Source: Bog-756 sp038210245
GTDB lineage: Bacteria > Actinomycetota > Acidimicrobiia > Acidimicrobiales > RAAP-2
Assembly (NCBI GenBank): GCA_038210245.1
Contig: JBBQWW010000003.1
Coordinates: 53,884-117,883, forward strand
Direction of reading: 5' to 3'
DNA: 64,000 nucleotides
The translations under genes were made by a program, and so were the position numbers. The notes beneath the pieces were generated by a model, which saw only the letters and a program-made list of their open reading frames with translations, was not told where the DNA came from and made no database searches. Of this stretch, positions 52,928 to 61,505 are shown piece after piece. How positions within the stretch are numbered: the stretch's first letter is position 1; the number at the start of each line of letters is the position of its first letter.

Positions 52928-53887
52928 ATGACCCAATCGGTGAGAAGAGCCCCCGCGTCCCAGGTGGAGATCGACCCGGCACTACAGCCACCGGTCGCGG
53001 TGAGCCACGTCAGCCGGGAGGACGGCGTACTCGGTGACCAGGGCGCCATAGTGGTCGGCGTCGACGGGTCGGCAGAGTCGCGTCAGGCGGTCAAATGGGC
53101 CGCTGACGAGGCGAAGCGGCGGAAGTCGGTGCTACGTATCGTCTATGCCGGTACCCGCCACGACGAAGTGGCACCAGCTTGGTATGCCAGCGCTGGGGCC
53201 ACGATGTCGGCCGAGCAGGCTGTTCTGGACGATGCATTCGCCCTCGTCGTCACTCGCCATGCCTCGGTTGTCCTCGAGGCGGAGCTCCCACACGGCCCGC
53301 CCGCTCGTGCCCTGATTCGGGCCAGCGATCTAGCTGATCTACTGGTCGTCGGAGCACGGGGTCGGGGCGGATTCAAGGAACTGTTGCTGGGGTCGGTCAG
53401 TCACCGCTGCATAGAGCGAGCCGTCTGCCCTGTCGTGGTCATACGACCAGAGCCGGAAACTCCCGCTCATGAAGCGCCTGGGAACCGGATCGTCGTGGGG
53501 ATCGACGGCTCGAGAGGCTCAGATCTGGCCCTCCGATGGGCGCTCCGAGAGGCCGAACTGACTTCGGCGACGGTGGAGGCACTGTTCGCCTGTGTGATCG
53601 CACCGATGACCGGATTCATGAATTCGACGTCCGAAGGATACGAGATGGCCGGCCGCCCCATCGTCGATGCCGCCGTGGCTCGGGCAACGGAGTGGCAGCC
53701 GAGCGTGACCTTTACGGCTGATGCCCGCTTTGATGCCACCGTTCCCTCGCTCCTCGCCGCGGGCGTCGGTGCAGCCCTTCTCGTCGTGGGGTCGACCGGG
53801 CAGGGATGGCAGCGCCGCTTCTTCCTGGGATCGGTCGCTGAGCAGTGTGCCCGCCATGCTGCTTGCCCTGTGGCCGTGATCCGGTAG
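52928..53887 (+). CDS. Tandem universal stress protein (two Usp domains)
   Basis: A 319-residue protein of two Usp domains. Domain 1 (about 40-180): AIVVGVDGSAESRQAVKWAA and VVGARGRGGFKELLLGSVSH. Domain 2 (about 190-319): RIVVGIDGSRGSDLALRWAL and VVGSTGQGWQRRFFLGSVAE. Both ATP-binding motifs (G-x2-G-x9-G-S) are intact. Such double Usp proteins are typical of actinobacterial dormancy or hypoxia responses, in line with the nearby arginine deiminase operon. The ATG at 52928 was chosen; the Shine-Dalgarno is weak. Confidence 0.92.
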   Translation: MTQSVRRAPASQVEIDPALQPPVAVSHVSREDGVLGDQGAIVVGVDGSAESRQAVKWAADEAKRRKSVLRIVYAGTRHDEVAPAWYASAGATMSAEQAVLDDAFALVVTRHASVVLEAELPHGPPARALIRASDLADLLVVGARGRGGFKELLLGSVSHRCIERAVCPVVVIRPEPETPAHEAPGNRIVVGIDGSRGSDLALRWALREAELTSATVEALFACVIAPMTGFMNSTSEGYEMAGRPIVDAAVARATEWQPSVTFTADARFDATVPSLLAAGVGAALLVVGSTGQGWQRRFFLGSVAEQCARHAACPVAVIR

Positions 53888-55265
53888 CGCGCTACTGACT
53901 CACCGTCACCTCTCGGGCCAGCGATGCTCCGCAGGGCCCATCACGTTCATCACGCCGTGCAATGTCCCCGCCATCGCACCTCGGAACCAGACCCAGCCCT
54001 TCGACACCGGTCCCGATGCTCTGACCGTTGTCGACCACCGAATGCAACTCGCGCCCTTCGAATGCTGATCGTCACCGAAGCCTGAATCGCATGGACACGG
54101 CGTCCCGCGTTTGGTTACCGCCCCATCGCGGAGCGATCGGCTCAGTCCGCACAGACGTACGCCACGAAATCTTGATGCAAATGGCGGGTGCAGGTGAACG
54201 GCCATCTACTAATTCTGGACGTCTAGTGGATCGAAGCGGATACCGTGCCGTTCCAACGCTTGCTCAAGCCGATACCGCTCGCCGTTATCGAATCGTTCGA
54301 GATTGAACTCGATGCTCCTACTCCGCGCCAAGTTGACGAGGGAAAGGTCGTAGTTCAGCTCATCGGTCAAGGTCCACAGTGGGCGAGCTGTTCTGGGACC
54401 CACCGGGGCAGCTGCATGCAACCGACTCCGACATCTCAGGTATTGGGCGAGAAGATCCCCCATGCTGGAACCAGTGTCGGATTGATCGTGCTGGACAAGA
54501 GCGGAACCGAGGAGTGTGGTGTACATGGACATGGGATTTCAATCGTCGAGACTCCTGACCACAAGATCGGGGCCAACGGTCATCCAAGTGCCAATAGTGG
54601 GAGCTCCACAGGGAGGGCAACGATCCCCGATGCCTGAATCGCCTCGGTTCAAGTCCAGCAGAAAGGTCCGAGTCGCATGCCCCCCGGAGCCAGCGTCGGG
54701 GTGGGCCCAGGACGCCCATCGTTTCACCGTGGCGGATTTGTACACTCCCAGCCCACGCGGGCCAAGCAACACCACCTCGGTGGAGCCACCTCGTCCTCCA
54801 ACCCCAACTGCACCCGAACCTCCTTGGTCGCCGAGTGCACAGGGCCCGCATCGCCGGAACCGCCACTCCCCGTCCCAGGGGACAGCCGGCCGATCGGGTC
54901 GCCGTACCCCAATGCCGCCTGGACATCCTGCGCTCATCCGACCATGGTGAACCGGGAGGCAATAAACGATAAGGGCCGAAGGTCACCTTTGCCACTCATC
55001 GATCGGGTGCGGCCTGTCCCCGTGGCTAAGTAGGGACCTTCGGCACTAACGGCTGAACGCCCGACATGGTTGCATGGCGACAAGGTCCGCCGTCGAGACT
55101 TTGGCAGCGGTCTGCTGAACGAGGTAGGCCTGCGCCGACTGAGTATCGGGCTGATCACCCAGCAAAGGCTGACATGGCTAATTCAAATCCATCTGGAGCT
55201 ACTGCTTGGCGCCCCCGCCGACCACTCCCACTCGATCGGACCCCTGGCCGGACCCCTGACCGGCA
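53888..55265. other. Low-coding-density region, 1.38 kb
   Basis: Between the tandem stress protein and the epimerase gene only one frame (54209-54532, minus strand, listed separately) looks protein-like. Other frames have no Shine-Dalgarno, irregular composition and no family resemblance. No repeat, IS end or RNA gene was recognised. It may contain decayed genes or regulatory RNA. Confidence 0.5.
54209..54532 (-). CDS. Hypothetical protein
   Basis: A 107-residue frame with plausible protein composition: LLAQYLRCRSRLHAAAPVGP then LNYDLSLVNLARSRSIEF and ERYRLEQALERHGIRFDPLD. The C-terminal half looks helical and amphipathic. There is no signal peptide or membrane helix and no recognised family. 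Two in-frame ATGs (54532, 54463) exist, neither with a good Shine-Dalgarno sequence. It sits within a region otherwise poor in genes, so the call is tentative. Confidence 0.4.
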   Translation of the reverse strand: MSMYTTLLGSALVQHDQSDTGSSMGDLLAQYLRCRSRLHAAAPVGPRTARPLWTLTDELNYDLSLVNLARSRSIEFNLERFDNGERYRLEQALERHGIRFDPLDVQN

Positions 55266-56213
55266 ATGAGTGAGCACCAGTCCCACGTCGTCTTCGGCGC
55301 CGGCCAGGTCGGACGCGTCCTCGCGGCAACCCTGTCCGCCTCCGGCCACCGGGTCCGAACGGTGTCACGCCATCGACCGGAGGGTCTTGGATCGGAGATC
55401 GACTGCCGGGCCGCCGACGTGACGGACGCAGAGGCCGCAATCGACGCCGCCACGGGCGCATCGGTTGTGTATCAGTGCCTCGGAGTCCCATACACCCACT
55501 GGCCGACGATGTTTCCGCAGTTGCAGCGAAATGTGATTCGTGCGGCCGAGCGTGCTGATGCACTTCTCGTTACGTTGGAGAACGTCTACGGCTACGGCGA
55601 CACCAGGGGGAAGCTGCTCACCGAAGGCCTGCCGCTCTCGGCCACCACGTCCAAGGGTCAGACCCGTGCGGCCATGACGGTCGAACTCCTTGAGGCTGAA
55701 CAGGCTGGAAGGGTGCGGATCGCCATCGGGCGTGCCTCCGACTTTTTCGGACCGGGGGCCACGGAGTCCACGCTCGGCACCCGGGTCTTCGGCAATGCCA
55801 TCGCCGGGAAGCGCAGCGACTTCATCGGCAATCCCGACCTGCTCCATACCTACAGTTACGTCCCCGACATCGCGGCAGGTCTGGCCACGCTGGGATCCGA
55901 CCCGAGGGCCGTCGGTCAGGTCTGGCACCTGCCGGGACCCGAGACGGTGACCACCCGGGCACTCCTCGACATTGTTGCTGACCGGATCGGTCACCCCATC
56001 GCCATCCGCAACGTCTCCAAGGTCGTCCTGCGCCTTCTGGGGCTCTTCAGTCCCTTGATGCGTGGACTGGCTGAAATGTCTTACGAGTTCGACCAGCCCT
56101 TCGTCCTCGACACTTCGAAGTACGGGGCCACCTTCGGCGCCACGCCCACCCCGCTCGCCACGGCCGTTGACGACACGATCGCCTGGTACCGATCCCAAAG
56201 GAGCACACGATGA
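55266..56213 (+). CDS. NAD-dependent epimerase/dehydratase family protein
   Basis: A 315-residue extended SDR-like protein. VVFGAGQVGRVLAATLSASG is the NAD-binding motif with a non-classical GxGxxG; ADVTDAEAAIDAATGASVVY gives the adenine contact and ENVYGYGDTRGKLL stands where the Tyr motif is expected, without the full YxxxK. HLPGPETVTTRALLDIVADR marks the substrate domain. It may be an atypical reductase acting on a nucleotide sugar or small metabolite. ATG at 55266. Its stop overlaps the small membrane protein gene (ATGA). Confidence 0.82.
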   Translation: MSEHQSHVVFGAGQVGRVLAATLSASGHRVRTVSRHRPEGLGSEIDCRAADVTDAEAAIDAATGASVVYQCLGVPYTHWPTMFPQLQRNVIRAAERADALLVTLENVYGYGDTRGKLLTEGLPLSATTSKGQTRAAMTVELLEAEQAGRVRIAIGRASDFFGPGATESTLGTRVFGNAIAGKRSDFIGNPDLLHTYSYVPDIAAGLATLGSDPRAVGQVWHLPGPETVTTRALLDIVADRIGHPIAIRNVSKVVLRLLGLFSPLMRGLAEMSYEFDQPFVLDTSKYGATFGATPTPLATAVDDTIAWYRSQRSTR

Positions 56214-56590
56214 TGACGTCCGTGACATCGACGACTGTGGAGGATCTGGCGCCGGTCACCGCATGGCGGCAGCGCGTACTAATGGTCGGTGGGTTCATCC
56301 AGCTTGCCTTCGCCGCATTCTGGTTGGTTCGCGGCAGCATGAACATCCAGGGTACGTTCCGATCTGTCCTTGCTGCTGTCTCGGTCCTGCTTGTTCTTGC
56401 GGCCCTGGGCTACGCCATCCGTTCCAGCATCGGGATCGGGCACCGACCGACCGGTCCCGAAGCGAGGCGATGCTTCGTGGAATCAGGGCCAGGGCTGAAC
56501 ATGCCACCGGCCAGCGCCAACTCCTGGAGACTCCCGAGTGGTCTTGGCGCGGCGATGACCCCACTGAGGATCGAGGTACTCCCTGAATAG
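56210..56590 (+). CDS. Small membrane protein, apparently truncated
   Basis: A 126-codon frame. Residues 15-75 contain two membrane helices (RVLMVGGFIQLAFAAFWLVR and VLAAVSVLLVLAALGYAIRS) followed by GIGHRPTGPEARR. Relatives of this kind that accompany epimerase genes in actinobacteria usually continue with further helices; here the remaining about 40 residues are polar and unrelated (CFVESGPGLNMPPASANSWR). A frameshift or deletion after GPEARR is likely. The gene overlaps the epimerase stop by four bases, so translation is coupled. Confidence 0.55.
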   Translation: MMTSVTSTTVEDLAPVTAWRQRVLMVGGFIQLAFAAFWLVRGSMNIQGTFRSVLAAVSVLLVLAALGYAIRSSIGIGHRPTGPEARRCFVESGPGLNMPPASANSWRLPSGLGAAMTPLRIEVLPE

Positions 56591-56638
56591 ATTCGGTAGT
56601 GCCACCAGGAGGGTGCCCGGACCGGCAGCCACACGGAT

Positions 56639-57574
56639 CTACCGGCTGCTACTCCTCGTCGCGGGACTCAGACACCGATTCAAGGTGGCAGCCGCCGGTG
56701 GTGAGTTGATTTCACGAAGGGGTCGAAGGCCCACAGTGGCTAACGGCTCCACTAGAAGCCCGTGGGCGAATCGGAGACTTCCGTCTGAGGTCGTACCGGT
56801 GCCGTTGGTTCCTGGGGCATCACAGTGAATGGCGTCAGGCCCGCCATATCGAATCTGTTCGCGGCCGTGGACACAGGCTTCGCTGGTATGGGGTTGGCAC
56901 GGGAGGTAGAGCGCCCATCCGAGGCCGGGTCCCGAAATTGCCGCAGCTGCGGCCGTGTCGAAGGTCCAGCCCATTGACGAGGCAAGCGTGGACATCATGG
57001 TATTGAAGGCTGGGTCTCCGTTGTAGCCGTGTTGGCTTTGGTCTTGCCAACCTTCAGGCACGTCTGGATTTCTCGCCGGGGTTGCTGACAGATAGACCTT
57101 CGCACCAGCACGGGTTGCCAACGTCCCCATGGCCCTCAGCGCGCTTCGATAGTTGGCGACGATTGTTGAGAGGCTGTAGGCCGCCGCCGGCGCCCTGATG
57201 CATGCCTGGTCCGACACCCCGGGGTTCCCGGTGAAAGCAAGGACGACCACCTTTGGTCTCACCGACCGCATCGTGGCCTTGAAGGACAAGTACCCACCCC
57301 CGAAACCGGGAGCGGCTTGGTACCCGGCCCTGAGGTCACAAGGGCTAGCGCCCACTCCGGCGAGGACTGCGGTGATCATGTCGGAAGGGGAGAGGCCTTT
57401 CAAGTCAGGCGTCGCAGCAGCGACGAGGGAGTCCCCGACGATCAGCACCACCGGCTTAGTTTGACCGCTTGAGGGGCTCCCGCAGGCCCCAATGAGCACT
57501 ACGGGCAGCAAGGTCATACATCCGCCGACCCACCGGAGCCGGGCTCCTCTGCTGGGTGGCCGGCTGGGGGTCAT
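56639..57574 (-). CDS. Lipoprotein with SGNH/GDSL-like hydrolase domain
   Basis: A 311-residue exported protein. The leader GCMTLLPVVLIGACGSPSSG has a lipobox (LIGAC), so the mature protein is probably a membrane-anchored lipoprotein. KPVVLIVGDSLVAAATPDLK has the GDS nucleophile block, VVLAFTGNPGV stands for the oxyanion Asn block and RYGGPDAIHCDAPG carries the late Asp-x-x-His pair, as in SGNH acyl-esterases of cell-envelope glycans. Esterase/acyltransferase activity is inference. Start ATG 57574; a TTG at 57586 is possible. Confidence 0.8.
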   Translation of the reverse strand: MTPSRPPSRGARLRWVGGCMTLLPVVLIGACGSPSSGQTKPVVLIVGDSLVAAATPDLKGLSPSDMITAVLAGVGASPCDLRAGYQAAPGFGGGYLSFKATMRSVRPKVVVLAFTGNPGVSDQACIRAPAAAYSLSTIVANYRSALRAMGTLATRAGAKVYLSATPARNPDVPEGWQDQSQHGYNGDPAFNTMMSTLASSMGWTFDTAAAAAISGPGLGWALYLPCQPHTSEACVHGREQIRYGGPDAIHCDAPGTNGTGTTSDGSLRFAHGLLVEPLATVGLRPLREINSPPAAATLNRCLSPATRSSSR

Positions 57575-57923
57575 TCCGACAGTCAACCTCGGAGCGGTTC
57601 CGATCGCCAGGGTCCAAAGTCTCTTCTTGGAGATGAGTTCACGGCCGAAGGCAGTCAGAACGCCAAGGGGTTACCCCCAGCGGAACACTCGGCCGGCACT
57701 ATGCGTGCCTTATGGCCCACCTCTTCCCCTCCTGAACTCTGCTGTTGGTCTCGGCCCTGACAGCACGATGACAGTCATGGTGAGTACGACCATGGACTTG
57801 GGTGCGAGGAAGCGCGGCCCGGTTCGCCCTGGGTATCGGCTCAACTATCAGCGCAAGGCTGGTGAACGGCGCAATCGATAGCGTCCTGGATCAGTGCGCC
57901 CGCTGGCTGAGAACCTACGGCCT
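57575..57923. other. Intergenic region, 349 bp
   Basis: Lies upstream of the SGNH lipoprotein gene and downstream of the LLM gene, both on the minus strand. No supported gene, repeat or terminator was recognised; it presumably contains the lipoprotein promoter. Confidence 0.4.
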
Positions 57924-58766
57924 TCAACCGAGGTCATTGAGGCTGCGCTCGACGAAGGGTCCTACGGTGTCCGGTTCTTGCCCGAATACGTCGATCAGGA
58001 ACCGCGTGGCCCCCAGGTCGCTGGCCCGGCGTGACTGGTCGGCCGTGGCGGCACCCCCCATCGTGAGTTCGATCGCATCCGGGTCCCGCTTGGCGGCCAA
58101 CGCGTTCGAACGCATAACGGACAGGAGTGCCCCAAGGTCTTCGACGCTTGGGTGAGGGTAGAAGCCATCCCCCAAGGCTCCAGCCCGGCGGGCTGCCGCC
58201 GTGGAGCCTCCGGCCACCACGATGGGTATTGCCCGCTCGGGTCGGGGCTCGCAGTACAGGGGCGGGAACGAGACAGTTTCGGAGGTGAACTCGGATGGTG
58301 AATCTGACCACAGCCGACGAAGGGCGCTGATGGTGTCATCGGTACGTTTCCCCCGGTCAGCGAATCCCTTGCCGAGGACCTGGTACTCCTCCTCCAACCA
58401 TCCAACTCCGATGCCCAGCGTGACCCGCTGGCGGGTGATCAGGTCAAGGGTGGCCGTGGCCTTGGCAACAGTGATCGGATCGTGGAGGGCGAGAAGGAGC
58501 ACCCCGGTCGCCAACATCACCTCGGGAACTCTCGCTCCCACTGACGCCAGCCATACCAGTGGATCCATCAGGGCAACGTCGTCAGGTGTGGCTAGGGTGC
58601 CATCGGCGGAGTACGGCCACGGGCTTTTGAAGTGCACGGGAATGGCGATCTGCTCCCACGCCCACACCGACTCCAAGTGGTGAGTTCGAATGACGGTGCA
58701 AACCGATTCAAGCCCTTCGGCCGACGCTAGTCTGCCGGTGTTGGCACCGTGGATCCCGTAGTGCAC
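57924..58766 (-). CDS. LLM class (F420-dependent) oxidoreductase
   Basis: A 280-residue luciferase-like oxidoreductase: ESVWAWEQIAIPVHFKSPWP, VMLATGVLLLALHDPITVAK, VTLGIGVGWLEEEYQVLGKG and PIVVAGGSTAAARRAGALGD are typical of the TIGR03619-type actinobacterial group that uses reduced F420. The GTG at 58766 is selected because ACGGAGG precedes it by five bases; the upstream ATG at 58823 gives a non-conserved Arg-rich leader. Substrate unknown. It is separated by a 342-bp gap from the divergent TetR operon. Confidence 0.9.
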   Translation of the reverse strand: MHYGIHGANTGRLASAEGLESVCTVIRTHHLESVWAWEQIAIPVHFKSPWPYSADGTLATPDDVALMDPLVWLASVGARVPEVMLATGVLLLALHDPITVAKATATLDLITRQRVTLGIGVGWLEEEYQVLGKGFADRGKRTDDTISALRRLWSDSPSEFTSETVSFPPLYCEPRPERAIPIVVAGGSTAAARRAGALGDGFYPHPSVEDLGALLSVMRSNALAAKRDPDAIELTMGGAATADQSRRASDLGATRFLIDVFGQEPDTVGPFVERSLNDLG

Positions 58767-59039
58767 GCCGACCTCCGTTTTTCGACTTCGGCCCCGCCAA
58801 TAGAGGATCCTACCGTTGATCAAGGCTTACCGAGAGGTTCGAATCTCCGAACAGGCACACTCGTCTCGGATGCCGGCCAGAGCCAACGGTTTCCCCTCAC
58901 CGACGATGATTCGTAGCCTCTGACCGGACCCTCGGTCACGTCGGGGAGATCAATCAGGACCTCGAGACCCGAGGTCCTCCGGAATGGTTCGTACTGCACG
59001 TTGAGTGTCACCCGAAAACTGGAACGCTCCGCTTGACGT

Positions 59040-59076
59040 CCTATCAGTAATAGGTAATACTCCTATCAATGATAGG
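59040..59076. promoter_or_regulatory. Two tandem palindromic operators upstream of the TetR gene
   Basis: CCTATCAATGATAGG (59062-59076) is a perfect 7-1-7 palindrome and CCTATCAGTAATAGG (59040-59054) a one-mismatch copy; their centres are 22 bp apart, two helical turns on the same DNA face. They lie 33-69 bp before the TetR start, a classical autoregulatory site. The rest of the gap 58767-59039 shows no gene with good support. Confidence 0.8.
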
Positions 59077-59108
59077 CATATGACTGTGGGAACGGGGAAG
59101 GGTGAGCG

Positions 59109-59717
59109 ATGGCGTCGAACCGTGAACCGCGGGTGACGGTGGGAAAGGTTGCCCTACGTCGAGAAGCCAAGATCGCCGCAATCGTCGCTGCAGCGTGGAA
59201 GCTCGCGGGCCAAGAAGGGATAGCCGGCCTGTCTCTGCACGACCTGGCCCGCGAGGTAGGGATGCGCCAGCCGTCGCTGTATGAGTACTTCGATTCGAAG
59301 CACGCGCTGTACGACGCTATGTTCGCCGACGGCAACCGACAGCTGCTCGAACGGCTTAATGCTGTTGCTTTCCCCCGCGACACCCGCGCCGCACTGAAGA
59401 AGTTCCTGAGGACATTCACCACCTTTGCTTTGGAGGACCCGGCCCGGAGTGAGCTCCTGTTCCAGCGGCACATCCCCGGCTTCGTTCCCTCACCGGATTC
59501 CTACGTGCTCGCTGAGCAGGTCCTGGGAGGAATGGTCAAGTTCACCAACGAGGCTGGCGTAACTGATCAAGGAGACATCGACTGCATCGTCGCCGTCACC
59601 GCAGGGCTGATGGAGGCCCAGCTGAGCAACGACCCTGGAGGCAATCGTTGGACCCGTCACCTCAACCGTCTGGTCGATCTTCTGGTCGACGACGTCATCA
59701 CCAGGAAAGGAACCTGA
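59109..59717 (+). CDS. TetR/AcrR family transcriptional regulator
   Basis: A 202-residue repressor. The HTH covers about residues 15-60: IAAIVAAAWKLAGQEGIAGL then LHDLAREVGMRQPSLYEYF and SKHALYDAMF. The C-terminal about 140 residues are the ligand/dimer domain. Two palindromic operators directly upstream indicate autoregulation. The ATG follows GGGAAGGG by eight bases. Its stop shares one base with the next gene start (TGATG), so it forms an operon with the MDMPI-like and MBL genes and probably controls them. Confidence 0.93.
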   Translation: MASNREPRVTVGKVALRREAKIAAIVAAAWKLAGQEGIAGLSLHDLAREVGMRQPSLYEYFDSKHALYDAMFADGNRQLLERLNAVAFPRDTRAALKKFLRTFTTFALEDPARSELLFQRHIPGFVPSPDSYVLAEQVLGGMVKFTNEAGVTDQGDIDCIVAVTAGLMEAQLSNDPGGNRWTRHLNRLVDLLVDDVITRKGT

Positions 59718-60448
59718 TGAACACCACCCGCATCACACGACCTGAGGCCCGGTCCCTTGCCGAAGAGGAGTTCGTCCGGTTCGCCGAGACCAGTGCGTCG
59801 CTCGCTCCCGCAGAATGGGAAATGGCGACAGACTGCACGGGCTGGGACGTCCGGAAGTTGGCGTTGCACGTGCTGGGCTCAGGTGACGCCCAGGCGTCCG
59901 TTCGCGAGTTCGTGCATCAGCTTCGCCGTGGCTTGCCCCTCAACAAAGAGATCGAATCGCATCACTGGGTCGACGGTCTGAACGAGCAGCAGATCCGCCA
60001 ACGTGAGCACCTCTCGAATGATGAACTCGTTGGCCAACTCTCGGTCATCGGGCCCAAAGCGGTGAAGGGCCGCTGGGGCACTTCGCCGCCCATGCGCTAT
60101 CTCCCACTCCCGTTCGGTCCACCCATCGGCTGGGCTCCACTCAAGTACCTCCTCGATGTCGGCTTCACCCGGGACGTTTGGGTCCACCGCATCGACATCC
60201 ACGAGGCGATCGGTCGACCCATGCAACTCACCTCCGATCACGATGGCCGACTCGTTGCCGACATCGTGGCCGAATGGGCCGGGATCCACGGCGAGAGCTT
60301 CGAACTCGTGCTCGATGGTCCGGCCGGGGGCAAGTTCATCCAGGGTGTCGAAGGGGAGAGGGTCGAGATCGACGCCGTGGACTTCATCCGCACGCTATCC
60401 GGCCGCCTATCCGGCGCCGGCATTCTCAGCCATTCACTGCCGCTCTAA
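59717..60448 (+). CDS. Maleylpyruvate isomerase (MDMPI) family mycothiol-dependent-type protein
   Basis: A 243-residue protein with an N-terminal DinB-like MDMPI domain: MATDCTGWDVRKLALHVLGS provides the first His, LKYLLDVGFTRDVWVHRIDI then HEAIG the second cluster. The C-terminal region (LVLDGPAGGKFIQGVEGERV) corresponds to the SCP-like MDMPI_C domain. Family members use mycothiol for isomerisation or conjugation. The start overlaps the TetR stop by one base. Together with the MBL gene it may form a detoxification unit induced by the TetR ligand. Confidence 0.85.
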   Translation: MNTTRITRPEARSLAEEEFVRFAETSASLAPAEWEMATDCTGWDVRKLALHVLGSGDAQASVREFVHQLRRGLPLNKEIESHHWVDGLNEQQIRQREHLSNDELVGQLSVIGPKAVKGRWGTSPPMRYLPLPFGPPIGWAPLKYLLDVGFTRDVWVHRIDIHEAIGRPMQLTSDHDGRLVADIVAEWAGIHGESFELVLDGPAGGKFIQGVEGERVEIDAVDFIRTLSGRLSGAGILSHSLPL

Positions 60449-60461
60449 GGGAGACTGCACC

Positions 60462-61184
60462 ATGGAAACTAAAGTCGATGAGATCGCCGATCGCATCTTC
60501 CGATTGTCAACGTTCGTTCCCGATATCGGACCGACCGGCTTCACTTTCAATCAGTTCCTCATCGAGGCCGATGAGCCAGCCATCTTCCACACCGGACCGC
60601 GTGCCATGTTCCCCTTGGTCTCCGAGGCCATCGCTTCGCTCATCCCGCTCGATCAATTGCGCTGGATCACCTTTGGACATCTTGAGGCTGACGAATGTGG
60701 TGCGATGAACGAATTCCTCGCCGTCGCCCCGAATGCCCAGGTCGCCCACACGGCCATCGGGTGCATGGTCTCGATGAACGACCTTGCTGACAGGCCTCCC
60801 GTACCTCTGGATTCCGATGAAGTGCTCGATCTGGGCGGCCGGCGCATTCGGAGTATCCACACGCCCCACGTTCCCCATGGCTGGGACGCCCACCTCCTCT
60901 ACGAGGAGACGACGGGGACTCTGTTCTGTGGAGACCTTCTCTCACAGGTCGGTGACGGCCCGGCTCTCGCCGCCACCGACCTTCTGGATCCAGCATTGCA
61001 AACTGAGGACATGTTCGGTTCAACGTGCCTCACACCCGCCACGGCGCCGACGATTCGAAGGCTTGCCGAGCTTGAGCCCAAGACACTCGCGGTCATGCAC
61101 GGCTCATCGTGTGCAACCGAAGCCGGCAAGGAGCTGCTCGCTCTCGCCGATGCCTACGAAGGGCGACTGATGGCGGCTGGTTGA
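60462..61184 (+). CDS. Flavodiiron-like MBL-fold protein (ODP type)
   Basis: A 240-residue MBL-fold protein. Instead of HxHxDH it has ITFGHLEADECGAMNEFL, the H-x-E-x-D arrangement of oxygen-binding diiron (flavodiiron) cores. Later ligands are IHTPHVPHGWDAHLLYEE, LFCGDLLS and VMHGSS. There is no flavodoxin domain, so it would need an external electron donor; O2, NO or peroxide chemistry is possible but unproven. GGGAGA lies ten bases before the ATG. It is the intact paralogue of the frameshifted gene at 21514-22234. Confidence 0.87.
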   Translation: METKVDEIADRIFRLSTFVPDIGPTGFTFNQFLIEADEPAIFHTGPRAMFPLVSEAIASLIPLDQLRWITFGHLEADECGAMNEFLAVAPNAQVAHTAIGCMVSMNDLADRPPVPLDSDEVLDLGGRRIRSIHTPHVPHGWDAHLLYEETTGTLFCGDLLSQVGDGPALAATDLLDPALQTEDMFGSTCLTPATAPTIRRLAELEPKTLAVMHGSSCATEAGKELLALADAYEGRLMAAG

Positions 61185-61197
61185 GTGCTCCTCCGCT

Positions 61198-61218
61198 CCC
61201 CCCGTTCATGGTGGGGGG
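61198..61218 (+). terminator. C6/G6 hairpin after the TetR operon
   Basis: CCCCCC (61198-61203) and a G run starting at 61213 flank a 9-nt loop just after the MBL stop codon. It is a plausible terminator without a T tract. The remaining gap to 61505 holds no supported gene; CGTTGG/CCAACG arms about 30 bp before the next gene could be an operator. Confidence 0.4.
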
Positions 61219-61505
61219 GGATTCGGGGTAGCCCTCACCTAGGAGATTCGTAGCCCGTCATTTGCCTCCGTCCGGGGCCCCCGTCCGGGGGTATCGTCAC
61301 CTGGTGGTCCACCCCGGGCTCACCGTTGGGGATGTTCAGGATCATCTCCGGGTAAGTCCGGTGATTGGCGCCAATCGGGGGACGTTGCGGTCCTGTAGGG
61401 GAGCGGCAGAGGTGGAATGGCGGAACGGCAACCATTCGCGTATACCGTCGCCGTTGGCACTGCGCCCAACGACCAGGTCCCTGCCGCGCTCTAAGGAGTC
61501 CTTGC

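Noticed and set aside
58830..58860. T-loop-like GGTTCGAATC suggesting a tRNA
   Set aside because: Flanking bases do not form a T stem or any cloverleaf.
58820..59011. 63-codon minus-strand frame in the gap before the TetR gene
   Set aside because: No Shine-Dalgarno, no family resemblance, and it overlaps the probable regulatory gap.
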